Source: Candidatus Gastranaerophilales bacterium (GTDB lineage Bacteria; Cyanobacteriota; Vampirovibrionia; Gastranaerophilales; Gastranaerophilaceae). Taken from it: a stretch of DNA of 39,163 nt. The stretch covers positions 1-39,163 of the forward strand of contig CANUDF010000007.1 of NCBI GenBank assembly GCA_947857085.1, written 5' to 3'. A program made the translations under genes and the position numbers. The notes beneath the pieces are model-generated. The model searched no databases. It was not told the origin of the DNA and worked only from the letters and a program-made list of their open reading frames with translations. How positions within the stretch are numbered: position 1 is the stretch's first letter; each line of letters opens with the position of its first letter. Below, piece after piece: positions 1-8,410 of the stretch.

Positions 1-1
1 A

Positions 2-2653
2 ACGTATGCACGTCAGTTTCTGGGACAAATGGATAAACCTAATGTCGAATACATTGACGGACTTTCTCCTGCCATTTCTATAGACCAGAAATCAACAAGC
101 AATAACCCGCGTTCAACTGTCGGTACTGTGACTGAAATCTATGACTACCTGCGCCTTTTATATGCACGTGTGGGAGTGCCTCACTGTCCGGAATGCGGTG
201 CTAAAATTAAACCGCAATCTATTGACGAAATCGTTAACAGTATTATGAAGCTTGAAGACGGAACAAAAATTCAAATTCTTGCCCCTGTTGCACGCGGTAA
301 AAAAGGCGAATTTCAGTCTACATTTGAGGAGTTAAAACAAGAGGGCTTTGTAAGAGTTAAGGTTGATGATGAAATCTATAATCTTGATGAAGATGAAATT
401 AAGCTGAATAAAACACAGAAACATACAATTCATGTTGTTGTTGACAGAATTGTTGTAAAAGAAAGCGCGCAATCACGTATAGCCGATAGTGTTCAGATTG
501 CAATGAAAAAGGCTGACGGGATTGCTATTGTTGATATAATCGGTGACAAAGAAGTTATTTACAGTGAAAAATTGGCATGTCCTAAATGTAATTTGAGTTT
601 TGAGGAGCTTGCCCCTAGAATTTTTTCATTTAATAATCCATACGGTGCCTGTGAAAGGTGTTCAGGATTAGGTGCAGATTTTGTTATTGACCCTAATTTA
701 ATAGTTCCTGACAGAACAAAATCACTTGCAGATGGAGCTATTTATCCATGGTCAAAAACTTCAAATACTTATTATGATGATGTTTTGAAATCGGTTGCTT
801 CCCATTACGGAATAGATATGAACACACCGTTTGAAGACTTGCCTGAGGAGCATCAGAAAATAATTTTATACGGCGGTGATGATGTTGTGTCATTCCACGT
901 AAAACGCTTTGGCACTAAACGTTATCATACTCAGCATCACAGATATGTCGGCGTTATTCCTTACTTGGAAAAACGTTATAATGAATCCAACGGCGAATAC
1001 TGGAGGGAAGAAATCGAAAAATACATGGTGACAACCCCTTGTCCTGCCTGTAAAGGAGCAAGGCTTAAGCCGTTTTCTTTAGCCGTAACAATTAAGGATA
1101 AAAACATTTATGAGTTTACGCTCATGTCTGTAGAAGAAGAATATGATTTTATTGAAAATCTTTATCTTGAACTATCAGATTATCATATACAAATTGCAAA
1201 ACAAATCCTTGATGAAATTCGTGCACGCTTGAGGTTTTTAAAAGATGTCGGACTCGGGTATCTTAACCTTTCCCGAATGGCTGGAACCCTATCAGGTGGA
1301 GAGGCTCAGCGTATAAGACTTGCTACCCAAATCGGAAGCGGTTTGTCAGGCGTGTTATATGTATTGGACGAACCGTCTATTGGTTTGCACCAGCGCGATA
1401 ATGACAGGTTAATCAAAACTTTAATAAAATTGAGAAATCTTGGAAACACGCTTGTTGTTGTTGAACATGATGAAGAAACAATACGAAATGCAGACTATAT
1501 TGTTGATATCGGACCAAAAGCGGGTATTAACGGCGGAGAAATTATTGCACAGGGGACAATTGATGATATTATCGCAGCAAAACGTTCAATTACAGGTAAA
1601 TATTTAAGCGGAGAAAAATTTATTCCTATTCCTGACAAGACTCGCGAAGGCAACGGAAAATTTTTACATGTAAAAAATGCATATTTAAATAATCTGAAAA
1701 ATATAGATGTTGAGATTCCTCTCGGAAAAATAGTAGTATTAACAGGGGTTTCAGGTTCCGGTAAATCAACACTGATGCAGGACTTAATTTATGAATATGC
1801 ATTGCATAAGCTTCGCGGTAATAAGCCGAAACCGCAGGGTATTGATGAAATTACAGGCTTTGAAAATATTGATAAAATTATTGACATTGATCAGTCGCCA
1901 ATCGGCAGAACACCGCGTTCAAATCCTGCAACTTATACTGATGTCTTTACTCATATAAGAGAACTTTACTCCAAAACAAACGAGGCAAAGGTGCGCGGAT
2001 ACAAACCAGGCAGATTCAGTTTTAACGTTAAAGGCGGACGCTGTGAGGCTTGTAAGGGCGACGGCTTACTAAAGATTGAAATGAATTTTCTTTCTGATGT
2101 TTACGTAAAATGTGACGTTTGCAAAGGAAAACGCTATAACCGTGAAACTTTAGAGGTTAAGTATAAAGGTAAAACAATTTCCGATGTTTTGGAAATGAGT
2201 GTCAAAGAGGCCTTAGAATTTTTTGACAGTATTCCTGCAATTAAAAACAAACTGAAAACATTAAACGATGTAGGCTTGGATTATATAAAACTCGGGCAGA
2301 GTGCAACAACTTTATCCGGCGGGGAAGCTCAGCGTATTAAATTAGCGTCGGAACTTAATAAAAGAGCTACAGGAAAAACTTTGTATCTGCTTGATGAACC
2401 GTCAGTAGGGTTGCATTGGGCTGATTTGGACAAACTTATAAAAATTTTGCAGAGACTTGCAGATCAGGGGAACACAATTCTAATTATTGAACACAATCTT
2501 GATTTAATTAAGATTGCAGATTATATTATAGACTTAGGGCCTGAAGGCGGTAACAACGGCGGTCAGATAATTGCAGCAGGCTCACCACGTGAAGTTGCTA
2601 AAAATAAAAACTCTTATACCGGTCAATATTTAAAAACAATTTTTGATAAATAG
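2..2653 (+). CDS. uvrA: UvrA, excinuclease ABC subunit A (5' end outside the window)
   Basis: This is the damage-recognition ATPase of nucleotide excision repair, which acts in the cytoplasm with UvrB and UvrC. The frame is open from the first bases of the window: ARQFLGQMDKP, typical of UvrA, runs into the Met codon at 29, so that Met is internal and roughly 65-70 N-terminal residues including the first Walker A are missing. Visible landmarks are a CPECG zinc site, a second Cys cluster (CPKC...CERC), the first ABC signature TLSGGEAQRIRLA with LYVLDEPSIGLH, a second Walker A GVSGSGKST, the C-terminal zinc module (CEAC...CDVC), and the second signature TLSGGEAQRIKLA with LLDEPSVGLH. It ends with TAG, so TAG is a normal stop in this genome. 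The next gene starts 10 nt later, probably in the same transcript. Identification is very secure. Confidence 0.98.
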   Translation, partial: TYARQFLGQMDKPNVEYIDGLSPAISIDQKSTSNNPRSTVGTVTEIYDYLRLLYARVGVPHCPECGAKIKPQSIDEIVNSIMKLEDGTKIQILAPVARGKKGEFQSTFEELKQEGFVRVKVDDEIYNLDEDEIKLNKTQKHTIHVVVDRIVVKESAQSRIADSVQIAMKKADGIAIVDIIGDKEVIYSEKLACPKCNLSFEELAPRIFSFNNPYGACERCSGLGADFVIDPNLIVPDRTKSLADGAIYPWSKTSNTYYDDVLKSVASHYGIDMNTPFEDLPEEHQKIILYGGDDVVSFHVKRFGTKRYHTQHHRYVGVIPYLEKRYNESNGEYWREEIEKYMVTTPCPACKGARLKPFSLAVTIKDKNIYEFTLMSVEEEYDFIENLYLELSDYHIQIAKQILDEIRARLRFLKDVGLGYLNLSRMAGTLSGGEAQRIRLATQIGSGLSGVLYVLDEPSIGLHQRDNDRLIKTLIKLRNLGNTLVVVEHDEETIRNADYIVDIGPKAGINGGEIIAQGTIDDIIAAKRSITGKYLSGEKFIPIPDKTREGNGKFLHVKNAYLNNLKNIDVEIPLGKIVVLTGVSGSGKSTLMQDLIYEYALHKLRGNKPKPQGIDEITGFENIDKIIDIDQSPIGRTPRSNPATYTDVFTHIRELYSKTNEAKVRGYKPGRFSFNVKGGRCEACKGDGLLKIEMNFLSDVYVKCDVCKGKRYNRETLEVKYKGKTISDVLEMSVKEALEFFDSIPAIKNKLKTLNDVGLDYIKLGQSATTLSGGEAQRIKLASELNKRATGKTLYLLDEPSVGLHWADLDKLIKILQRLADQGNTILIIEHNLDLIKIADYIIDLGPEGGNNGGQIIAAGSPREVAKNKNSYTGQYLKTIFDK

Positions 2654-2663
2654 GGAGCAATAT

Positions 2664-3287
2664 ATGAAGAAAATATGTGCATTAATCGTCTTAGCATTTG
2701 TTAGTATGCAGCCTGTGATGGCAAAGAATGTGAAAGTTCAGGCTATGTCTGATTTTACAACAGCCAATCCTCCTTCTGTATGGAAAGTTCGTGTTGTTGA
2801 AGACTTTGTTACTCAAAATGATTATACAATTTCTGCCGGAAGTGTTATAGAGGGTAAAATTGTTGATGTTACCGAGCCTAAAAGGCTTAAACGCAATGCA
2901 ACATTTACATTTCTTCCGGTAAGGTTATATGATGCCGGTAAAAAACAAAACTATGTTATAGAGCAGAATATTATTGGTAAATATAGTTCGCTTAGCGGCG
3001 TAAGTGTCGGTTCTGTTGCTAAATCTGGAGCTATAATGGTCGGTAATAAACTTGTTGACGGCTTTTTCGGGCCGGGTGTTGCTCTTGTTGAAGGGGCAGT
3101 TAAAAATGAACAGGGAAATAGAGCAAAATCTGCTGTAGTTTCTGTTTATGAAAGTACTCCTCTATCATACGCAAACAAAGGTAAAGAAATTGAGATTAAA
3201 AAAGACCAGATATTTGTTATGAGTTTTAAAACAAAAGAAGATGAAACCGAAGACAAACCTAATTACAGTTATACAATTGAAGAATAA
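2664..3287 (+). CDS. Small exported protein of unknown function
   Basis: I do not recognise this family. The frame could begin at 2643, but the ATG at 2664 has AGGGAG 8 nt upstream and gives a clean signal peptide (MKKICALIVLAFVSMQPVMA, cut after the Ala), so I take it as the start; product about 207 residues. The mature part looks like a small beta-rich envelope protein: it has an 'AGSVIEGKIVDV' stretch, like proteins that handle extrusion or trafficking at the envelope, and a Gly/Val-rich centre (SGVSVGSVAKSGAIMVGNKL) that could be a short membrane-associated hairpin. It ends in an acidic, lysine-rich tail. It follows uvrA by 10 nt and is probably co-transcribed, with no obvious functional link. 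A strong hairpin terminator follows. Location is well supported, function is not. Confidence 0.75.
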   Translation: MKKICALIVLAFVSMQPVMAKNVKVQAMSDFTTANPPSVWKVRVVEDFVTQNDYTISAGSVIEGKIVDVTEPKRLKRNATFTFLPVRLYDAGKKQNYVIEQNIIGKYSSLSGVSVGSVAKSGAIMVGNKLVDGFFGPGVALVEGAVKNEQGNRAKSAVVSVYESTPLSYANKGKEIEIKKDQIFVMSFKTKEDETEDKPNYSYTIEE

Positions 3288-3290
3288 AAA

Positions 3291-3312
3291 AGAGCCGTTT
3301 TAAAACGGCTCT
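3291..3312. terminator. Bidirectional Rho-independent terminator
   Basis: A perfect palindrome (AGAGCCGTTTT/AAAACGGCTCT) is flanked by an A-run on the left and a T-run on the right. It can therefore stop transcription both from the uvrA side and from the converging rpsB-tsf operon, whose last stop codon is at 3331. Confidence 0.9.
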
Positions 3313-3330
3313 TTTTTTTATTATTGTAAA

Positions 3331-4194
3331 TTAACCTTTAACCTGATTCATAACTTCTTCGGCAAAATTATCCTGACGTTTTTCAAGACCTTCACCAAGA
3401 ACAAATCTTGTGAATGATTTGATAGTCATTTTACCTTCGATTAATTGTTGAATTGTAACATCAGGGTTTTTAACAAACGGTTGTTCAAGAAGAACTCTTG
3501 ACGCCATAAGTTTGTTAACACGACCTTCAACAATTTTAGCTCTGATATTTTCAGGTTTGCTTTGGATATCTTCTTTACCCATTTCGATTCTTGTTTCTTC
3601 ATCAATAACTGATTGAGGAATTTCTTCTCTTGAAACGAATTCAGGAGCATTTGATGCTATGTGTAAGCAGATATCGTTCATTAATTCTTCGTCTTTTTTA
3701 TCAGTATTTAAAAGAACACCGATTTTGCCGTTGTGAATATATGTAGCAACAGCACCTTCATAGCGTACAAATCTTCTGAAAGTGATTTTTTCGCCGATAG
3801 ATGCTATTTTTTCCTTAATTACATCAGCAATTGTTTTGCCGCATTTAGGGCATGTTGAATTTACAAATGCGTCAACATCAGCAGGATTAGATTCTGCAAC
3901 TGCTTGAGCTAAGCAATTTGTAAGTTCTTTAAATTCTTCATTTTTAGCAACAAAGTCAGTTTCACAGTTAACCTCAACCATAGCTCCGACTTTATCATCA
4001 ACATATGAACCAACTAAACCTTCAGCAGCAATTCTGCCCATTTTTTTATCAGCAGAAGCGATACCTTTTTGGCGAAGAATTTCCATAGCTTTTTCCATAT
4101 CTCCGTCAACTTCAACAAGTGCTTTTTTAGCATCCATCATGCCTGCACCTGTTTTATCACGAAGTTCTTTTACCATTTGAGCTGTAATGTTCAT
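3331..4194 (-). CDS. tsf: Translation elongation factor Ts
   Basis: EF-Ts is the guanine-nucleotide exchange factor that recycles EF-Tu-GDP in the cytoplasm. The N-terminal UBA-like domain (VKELRDKTGAGMMDAKKAL, residues 8-26) and the EF-Tu-contacting core motif NCETDFVAKNEEF (76-88) are diagnostic. Its 287 residues fit the usual length. A CPKCGK pair (residues 115-120) forms a CxxC knuckle that E. coli EF-Ts lacks as far as I recall; it may bind zinc. The start has GGAG followed by TAATAA before ATG. It is the second gene of the rpsB-tsf operon; a hairpin with a T-run lies in the 69-nt gap and could reduce read-through from rpsB. Its partner tuf lies elsewhere in the window (15549-16757). Confidence 0.98.
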   Translation of the reverse strand: MNITAQMVKELRDKTGAGMMDAKKALVEVDGDMEKAMEILRQKGIASADKKMGRIAAEGLVGSYVDDKVGAMVEVNCETDFVAKNEEFKELTNCLAQAVAESNPADVDAFVNSTCPKCGKTIADVIKEKIASIGEKITFRRFVRYEGAVATYIHNGKIGVLLNTDKKDEELMNDICLHIASNAPEFVSREEIPQSVIDEETRIEMGKEDIQSKPENIRAKIVEGRVNKLMASRVLLEQPFVKNPDVTIQQLIEGKMTIKSFTRFVLGEGLEKRQDNFAEEVMNQVKG

Positions 4195-4215
4195 TTATTA
4201 TCTCTCCTTTTTTCA

Positions 4216-4249
4216 TAAAAACCATACGCCGGTAATTTCAGCGTATGGT
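4216..4249 (-). terminator. Hairpin plus T-run between rpsB and tsf (attenuator-like)
   Basis: A 9-bp stem (ACCATACGC / GCGTATGGT) with an 11-nt loop is followed on the minus strand by five Ts. It sits between the rpsB stop and the tsf ribosome-binding site, so it looks like a partial intrinsic terminator that tunes tsf relative to rpsB. It may instead be only an RNA-processing hairpin. Confidence 0.6.
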
Positions 4250-4263
4250 TAAATTCAATATAA

Positions 4264-5049
4264 TTATTCAGCAGCAGTTTCTGTTACTTCTGCCGTTTCA
4301 ACTGTTACGCCTGCATCTTCAGCTTTTACTTCTTCAATTTTAGCTTTTTGATTAGCATTGTTTTCTCTTAGTTGTTTCCCTTCTAAAACAGCATCTGCTA
4401 ATTTAGAAGTTATTAATTTAATAGATCTGATAGCATCATCATTACCCGGGATAATGTAGTCGATACCGTCCGGATCAGCATTTGTATCAGCTAAGCAGAT
4501 AACAGGAATACCGAGTTTGTTAGCTTCTTTAATAGCTATATCTTCTTTTTTCTGGTCAACGATAAAGATTAAGTCAGGCAATCCTCTCATTTCTTTGATA
4601 CCGCCTAAAGTTTTGCTTAATTTAGCTAGCTGACGGTTCAATTGAGCGATTTCTTTTTTAGGAAGTTTTTCAACATGACCGGAAGCGATAAAGTCTTCGA
4701 TTTCTCTAAGTTTGTTAACTCTTGAACGTATAGTATCAAAGTTAGTTAACATACCGCCTAACCATCTTCTGTTAATATAATAAGCACCTGCTCTTGTAGC
4801 TTCTTCAGCAACAACTTCAGCTGCCTGTTTTTTTGTTCCTACAAATAATACGTTTTTATTACGAGCTGCGAATTCTCTGACAACTGCATAAGCTTCATCT
4901 AATAAATCAGTAGTTTTGCGCAAATCAAGTACATAAATACCGTTTCTTGCACCGTAAATATACGGTTTCATTTTAGGGTTCCATCTTTGTGTTTGGTGTC
5001 CGAAGTGTACACCTGCTTCTAAAAGTTCAATCATAGATGCTGTTGGCAT
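4264..5049 (-). CDS. rpsB: 30S ribosomal protein S2
   Basis: This is a structural protein of the small ribosomal subunit. Diagnostic segments are [19 protein letters not shown] near the N-terminus, [32 protein letters not shown], and the nucleotide-fold-like [19 protein letters not shown] followed by [28 protein letters not shown]. Length is 261 residues; the last ~30 form an acidic Ala/Glu/Val/Thr-rich extension, common in S2. The ATG is preceded by AAGGAG at good spacing. It heads the rpsB-tsf operon, with a leader of about 120 nt containing two GC-rich hairpins. Confidence 0.98.
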   Translation of the reverse strand: MPTASMIELLEAGVHFGHQTQRWNPKMKPYIYGARNGIYVLDLRKTTDLLDEAYAVVREFAARNKNVLFVGTKKQAAEVVAEEATRAGAYYINRRWLGGMLTNFDTIRSRVNKLREIEDFIASGHVEKLPKKEIAQLNRQLAKLSKTLGGIKEMRGLPDLIFIVDQKKEDIAIKEANKLGIPVICLADTNADPDGIDYIIPGNDDAIRSIKLITSKLADAVLEGKQLRENNANQKAKIEEVKAEDAGVTVETAEVTETAAE

Positions 5050-5175
5050 CGGTTTTCTCCTTATGTTAAATGTATTGTACTACGGGCTAAACCGCCCCAT
5101 CCATAATGACCTTGCCGGTGTTTATGCCGGTTTTGCCTGTTTTGGACTAAGCTATGCCTATCGGGCTGGTGTAAC
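5050..5175 (-). promoter_or_regulatory. Structured 5' leader of rpsB-tsf
   Basis: This untranslated stretch of about 125 nt is unusually GC-rich for the window. On the minus strand it can form a CCGG-CATAAACA-CCGG hairpin and a GGGC-GGTTTA-GCCC hairpin just ahead of the AAGGAG site. S2 is known in other bacteria to repress its own operon through the mRNA leader, so an autoregulatory structure is plausible. I do not recognise a catalogued leader family here. Confidence 0.4.
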
Positions 5176-5180
5176 CATCT

Positions 5181-5211
5181 ATAATAATAATACAAACATG
5201 CTGATTAGCAA
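5181..5211 (-). promoter_or_regulatory. Probable promoter of rpsB-tsf
   Basis: On the minus strand, TTGCTA (-35) is followed after 16 nt by TATTAT (-10), within a repeated TAT array that offers alternative -10 registers. A start near 5172 would give the structured leader described separately. Confidence 0.5.
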
Positions 5212-5309
5212 ATTATTTGTGTAATTATGTAACGTATAATTTTAAATGTTAAAATTTATTTCCTTAAATAGCAAAAAAAAATTTATCCGATTATTATAAA
5301 AGATATAAT

Positions 5310-6806
5310 ATGAAAATAAATACGATTTTATTACATAATTATAATAAAAAACATCTGATAAAAAAGAGATATAATAATCAATTTTCTCAAAATTCGTCAA
5401 ATAATGTGATGTGTATTTCTAATTATCATATGGTTAATTTTTATGGACACCCTGATAATATTGAAGGACTAAAATATTTTGAACCTGCCAGAGTGGAAAA
5501 TGGCAAGATTATAAACAAAAATAATAATATACTATTATCTTCAAAGGATGATTTGATAGCTCTATCTAATACCCCAAAATTTTGGGACAATAAAAGTATT
5601 GCTTTGTCATCAAATATAGATTTATCAGACATAAAAAATTGGACACCCATAGGAAACGAATCTAATCCATTTTCTAGTAAATTTAATGGCAACGGCTATT
5701 GTATTTCAAATATTAATGTAGAAAGTAATTCTAATAATCAAGGGCTATTTGGATATATTAAAGATTCAAATATTAATAATGTAAAAATAACTGGTGCATA
5801 TATTAAAGGTAAAAATCAAGCTGGAATTCTCGCAGGTATTGCAAAAAATTCCAATATAAACAGATGTTCTGTTCAAGGGAAAGTAGAAGGACAGCATCGA
5901 ATAGGAGGTTTAGTTGGAATTTCATATAATAATCATTTTTTACAAAATTTAACTGTTGCAAAAGTTAAAGGTACCGAGGATGTAGGAGGAATTATAGGAT
6001 TTGATTTTAATTCAAAGATTTCACAAATATATAATAATTCCGAAATACTAGGGTTAACAAAAAATATTGGAGGTTTACTAGGCTATGGATATAAGACTAA
6101 TATAGAAGATATCGCGGTTAGTATTGTTAATATTAGCGGTTTGTCCAATGTAGGAAATCTTATTGGAAATGGAAAAAATTTAAGCTTAAAAAATATAATA
6201 CTATTTCAAAACTCCCAATTAGATATTTTGGGTAATGAAGATATTGCTGAAATAAGAAATGTCTATCAAAATGAGCAAAGTTTGGAAACCGAATATTTAG
6301 ATAAAAATGTGTGGCACTGCCAAGAAGGACATATTCCTCACCTTAATTGGCAAATAAAAGATAAAAGTTTTAAACAAATTCTATCTGAGGATTTTCCTAT
6401 ATATATGAATGTTTTGAGAAGTATACCTGATGATATAATTGAATCGGATTTTATTGACATAATGTTTGAAGACTTTGAAAAAAGAACGCCATTATATTAT
6501 TGTAAAAATTTTCAACAGGCAGAATCATTAATTAAAAAGGGTGCAGATATATTTCACAAAGATATTTATTTACAAACCCCAATGCATAAATTTTGTGCAA
6601 GCGGAGATACTGAGATTGTCCTTCTTTTATTAAATAATGGTGCTGCTTATTTTCAAAAAGATATTAATGGAAAATATCCTATAGATTTAGCAAAACAAAA
6701 CGGACAATCAGATATCTTAAGAGAATTTACTATTGGGGATAAAGGATTTTCCAAAGTTATAGGTATGAATGAACTAAAAGAAACATTAACAAATAATGTT
6801 TTGTAG
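5310..6806 (+). CDS. GLUG-repeat and ankyrin protein, N-terminal part of an amber-split AAA+ protein
   Basis: Order along the 498 residues: a polar leader with the motif VNFYG (42-46); GLUG-type beta-helix repeats (about 108-348: NWTPIGN...FNGNGYCISN, then IGGLVG, VGGIIG, IGGLLG, VGNLIG); ankyrin repeats (about 392-472: RTPLYYC, QTPMHKFCASGDTEIVLLLLNNGA, GKYPIDLAKQNG). The end, VIGMNELKETLTNNVL, is the first helix of an AAA+ domain. The frame is stopped there by TAG, and the rest of the AAA+ domain continues in the same frame at 6807. GLUG repeats are usual in extracellular adhesins and ankyrins bind proteins, so an interaction or effector role is a guess. There is no clear Shine-Dalgarno site, and a TATAAT touches the ATG. 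No Sec signal is evident. Confidence 0.8.
   Translation: MKINTILLHNYNKKHLIKKRYNNQFSQNSSNNVMCISNYHMVNFYGHPDNIEGLKYFEPARVENGKIINKNNNILLSSKDDLIALSNTPKFWDNKSIALSSNIDLSDIKNWTPIGNESNPFSSKFNGNGYCISNINVESNSNNQGLFGYIKDSNINNVKITGAYIKGKNQAGILAGIAKNSNINRCSVQGKVEGQHRIGGLVGISYNNHFLQNLTVAKVKGTEDVGGIIGFDFNSKISQIYNNSEILGLTKNIGGLLGYGYKTNIEDIAVSIVNISGLSNVGNLIGNGKNLSLKNIILFQNSQLDILGNEDIAEIRNVYQNEQSLETEYLDKNVWHCQEGHIPHLNWQIKDKSFKQILSEDFPIYMNVLRSIPDDIIESDFIDIMFEDFEKRTPLYYCKNFQQAESLIKKGADIFHKDIYLQTPMHKFCASGDTEIVLLLLNNGAAYFQKDINGKYPIDLAKQNGQSDILREFTIGDKGFSKVIGMNELKETLTNNVL
6804..6806 (+). other. In-frame amber codon inside a continuous GLUG-ankyrin-AAA+ frame
   Basis: The TAG is codon 499 of a frame that is otherwise open from 5310 to 8336. 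The codons right after it read PLINPKFSERGIKPLNG and then HGLPRTGKT, exactly what follows 'NNVL' in AAA+ proteins of this type. No ATG, GTG or TTG occurs in frame between 6807 and 6972. This is therefore either a nonsense mutation (one base from TAT, TAC, CAG or AAG) or a recoded codon. Several other genes here (uvrA, DUF3326, the 57-aa gene) end at TAG, so wholesale amber reassignment is unlikely. Confidence 0.85.
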
Positions 6807-6971
6807 CCTTTAATAAATCCAAAGTTTTCCGAACGCGGAATAAAACCTTTAAACGGAATAATTTTACACGGACTCCCAAGAACGGGTAAAACATTTATTG
6901 CGGAGGCATTAGCAGAAGAGCTTGGTAAAAAATGTAAGAAGATAAATATAATAGATCACGGCTCTTTTTAC

Positions 6972-8336
6972 ATGCATGAAACCGCAAAAAGTCTACGAAA
7001 TCAATTTTCTTATTTTGATAAGAATACGGTTGTTTTTATAGACGAAATAGATAGTATTGCTCCAAGCAGAACCGGTATGGGTAATAGAGATTCTGAAGTA
7101 GACCTTGCAGAGCAAGTAAGTGTATTATTAGAGGAGCTTGTAAAATGTAAGGAAAAAGGAGTATTTGTTATAGCTGCCACAAATAATCCTGAAAAAATTG
7201 ATAAAGCTGTAAAAGATAGATTTTCTAAAATGTTTTATGTAGCTCCACCCGATATTCAAGCTAGAATGGTAATGTTCATTGATGGATTAAGCAAAGTTAG
7301 AAATGTTAAGATTGAGAGCAAAGTAGATATAAAAGAATTGGCACTGAAAACAAAAAATTATACTGCAGAAAAAATAGATGTAATTATTAATGACGCAAAT
7401 ATAACTTCACTTAAAAATGGTAGTGATGTTATTACAATGAAGGACTTAACAGATGCAATTAAAAAAGTAAAGGCTCCTATTACACAAGGTGACATTGACC
7501 AATATAAATTTAAAATTTCAACAACTGATACTCAGAATATTGATATGAGTTCAGATATAACGACTTTTGCAGATGTTGCAGGGATGAAAGATATAAAAGA
7601 AAAATTAAAAAAAGATGTCATCCTTCCATTAAAAAATCCTAAATTATACGAACAAATCGTTGGTGAAGCCCCAAACGGACACTTGCTATATGGTGCTCCC
7701 GGGTGCGGAAAAACATGGATAGCTAAGGCTTTAGCTGGAGAAACAGGAAGAACTTTTATAGAAATGGATTCAGGTAATGCAAGTTCTCCGGAAGCAATAA
7801 AAAAAGCATTTAATGATGCAAAATATAATTCTCCTTCAATATTATTTATAGATGAAATAGATGCTTTTGTTCCGCCTCGCGGGATAGGTTATACAACAGT
7901 TGATGATAATAAAATTACATCTGAATTTTTAAGACAACTAAATGAATGCGCTGGAGAAAATGTATATGTGATTGCAGCAACAAATCATCCTGAACTAATT
8001 GATGATGCTGTAAAAAGAACCGGACGATTTGACAGAAAAACTTATGTTCCACCTTTAGATAAAGAGGCAAGATTGGAGTTGTTTAAAATTAAGTTTAAAG
8101 ATTACAAACGACTTAACCAAAATGTCGATTTTGAACAGTTAGCTGAATTGACGCAAAATTATACAGCTGCTCAAATCAATAAAATCATAAGAGATACTAA
8201 ACGAAGTGTATATGAAGATATTGTTAACAATATAGATAAAAATAGTATAGTAACGCAGGAAAAACTACTTGCAAATATATTATTAGTTAAACCAGAATTA
8301 AATGATGAAATTTTGGAGAAATACAGTCAAATGTAA
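6972..8336 (+). CDS. Tandem AAA+ ATPase (CDC48/VCP-like), C-terminal part of the amber-split protein
   Basis: The Met at 6972 is only the first available start; homology begins at 6807, directly after the TAG. Numbering the whole frame from 5310, the first AAA+ module has Walker A GLPRTGKT (521-528), which would be lost if translation began at 6972, Walker B VVFIDE (574-579) and AATNNP. The second has Walker A GAPGCGKT (795-802), Walker B ILFIDE (844-849), AATNHP and arginine fingers in RTGRFDR. Two AAA+ modules in series resemble CDC48/VCP-type hexameric unfoldases, and the second module also resembles FtsH-type AAA domains. No protease domain follows. No ribosome site precedes 6972, so independent translation of a functional D1 is unlikely. 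The unbroken frame downstream of the stop argues for a recent mutation or for read-through. Confidence 0.8.
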   Translation: MHETAKSLRNQFSYFDKNTVVFIDEIDSIAPSRTGMGNRDSEVDLAEQVSVLLEELVKCKEKGVFVIAATNNPEKIDKAVKDRFSKMFYVAPPDIQARMVMFIDGLSKVRNVKIESKVDIKELALKTKNYTAEKIDVIINDANITSLKNGSDVITMKDLTDAIKKVKAPITQGDIDQYKFKISTTDTQNIDMSSDITTFADVAGMKDIKEKLKKDVILPLKNPKLYEQIVGEAPNGHLLYGAPGCGKTWIAKALAGETGRTFIEMDSGNASSPEAIKKAFNDAKYNSPSILFIDEIDAFVPPRGIGYTTVDDNKITSEFLRQLNECAGENVYVIAATNHPELIDDAVKRTGRFDRKTYVPPLDKEARLELFKIKFKDYKRLNQNVDFEQLAELTQNYTAAQINKIIRDTKRSVYEDIVNNIDKNSIVTQEKLLANILLVKPELNDEILEKYSQM

Positions 8337-8410
8337 ATATTTTTATAATATACTAAATTTTTTCAGCAAAAATAAATTATTATGAATATTATAAAGTTAT
8401 GGAGAATCTT

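Noticed and set aside
3441-3650. 69-codon minus-strand frame inside tsf
   Set aside because: Alternative frame of tsf; the real EF-Ts frame is unambiguous.
5310-8336. Amber codon as sense throughout the genome (genetic code 15/16)
   Set aside because: uvrA, the DUF3326 gene and the 57-residue gene all end at TAG where their families or signals predict an end, so TAG is a real stop here.
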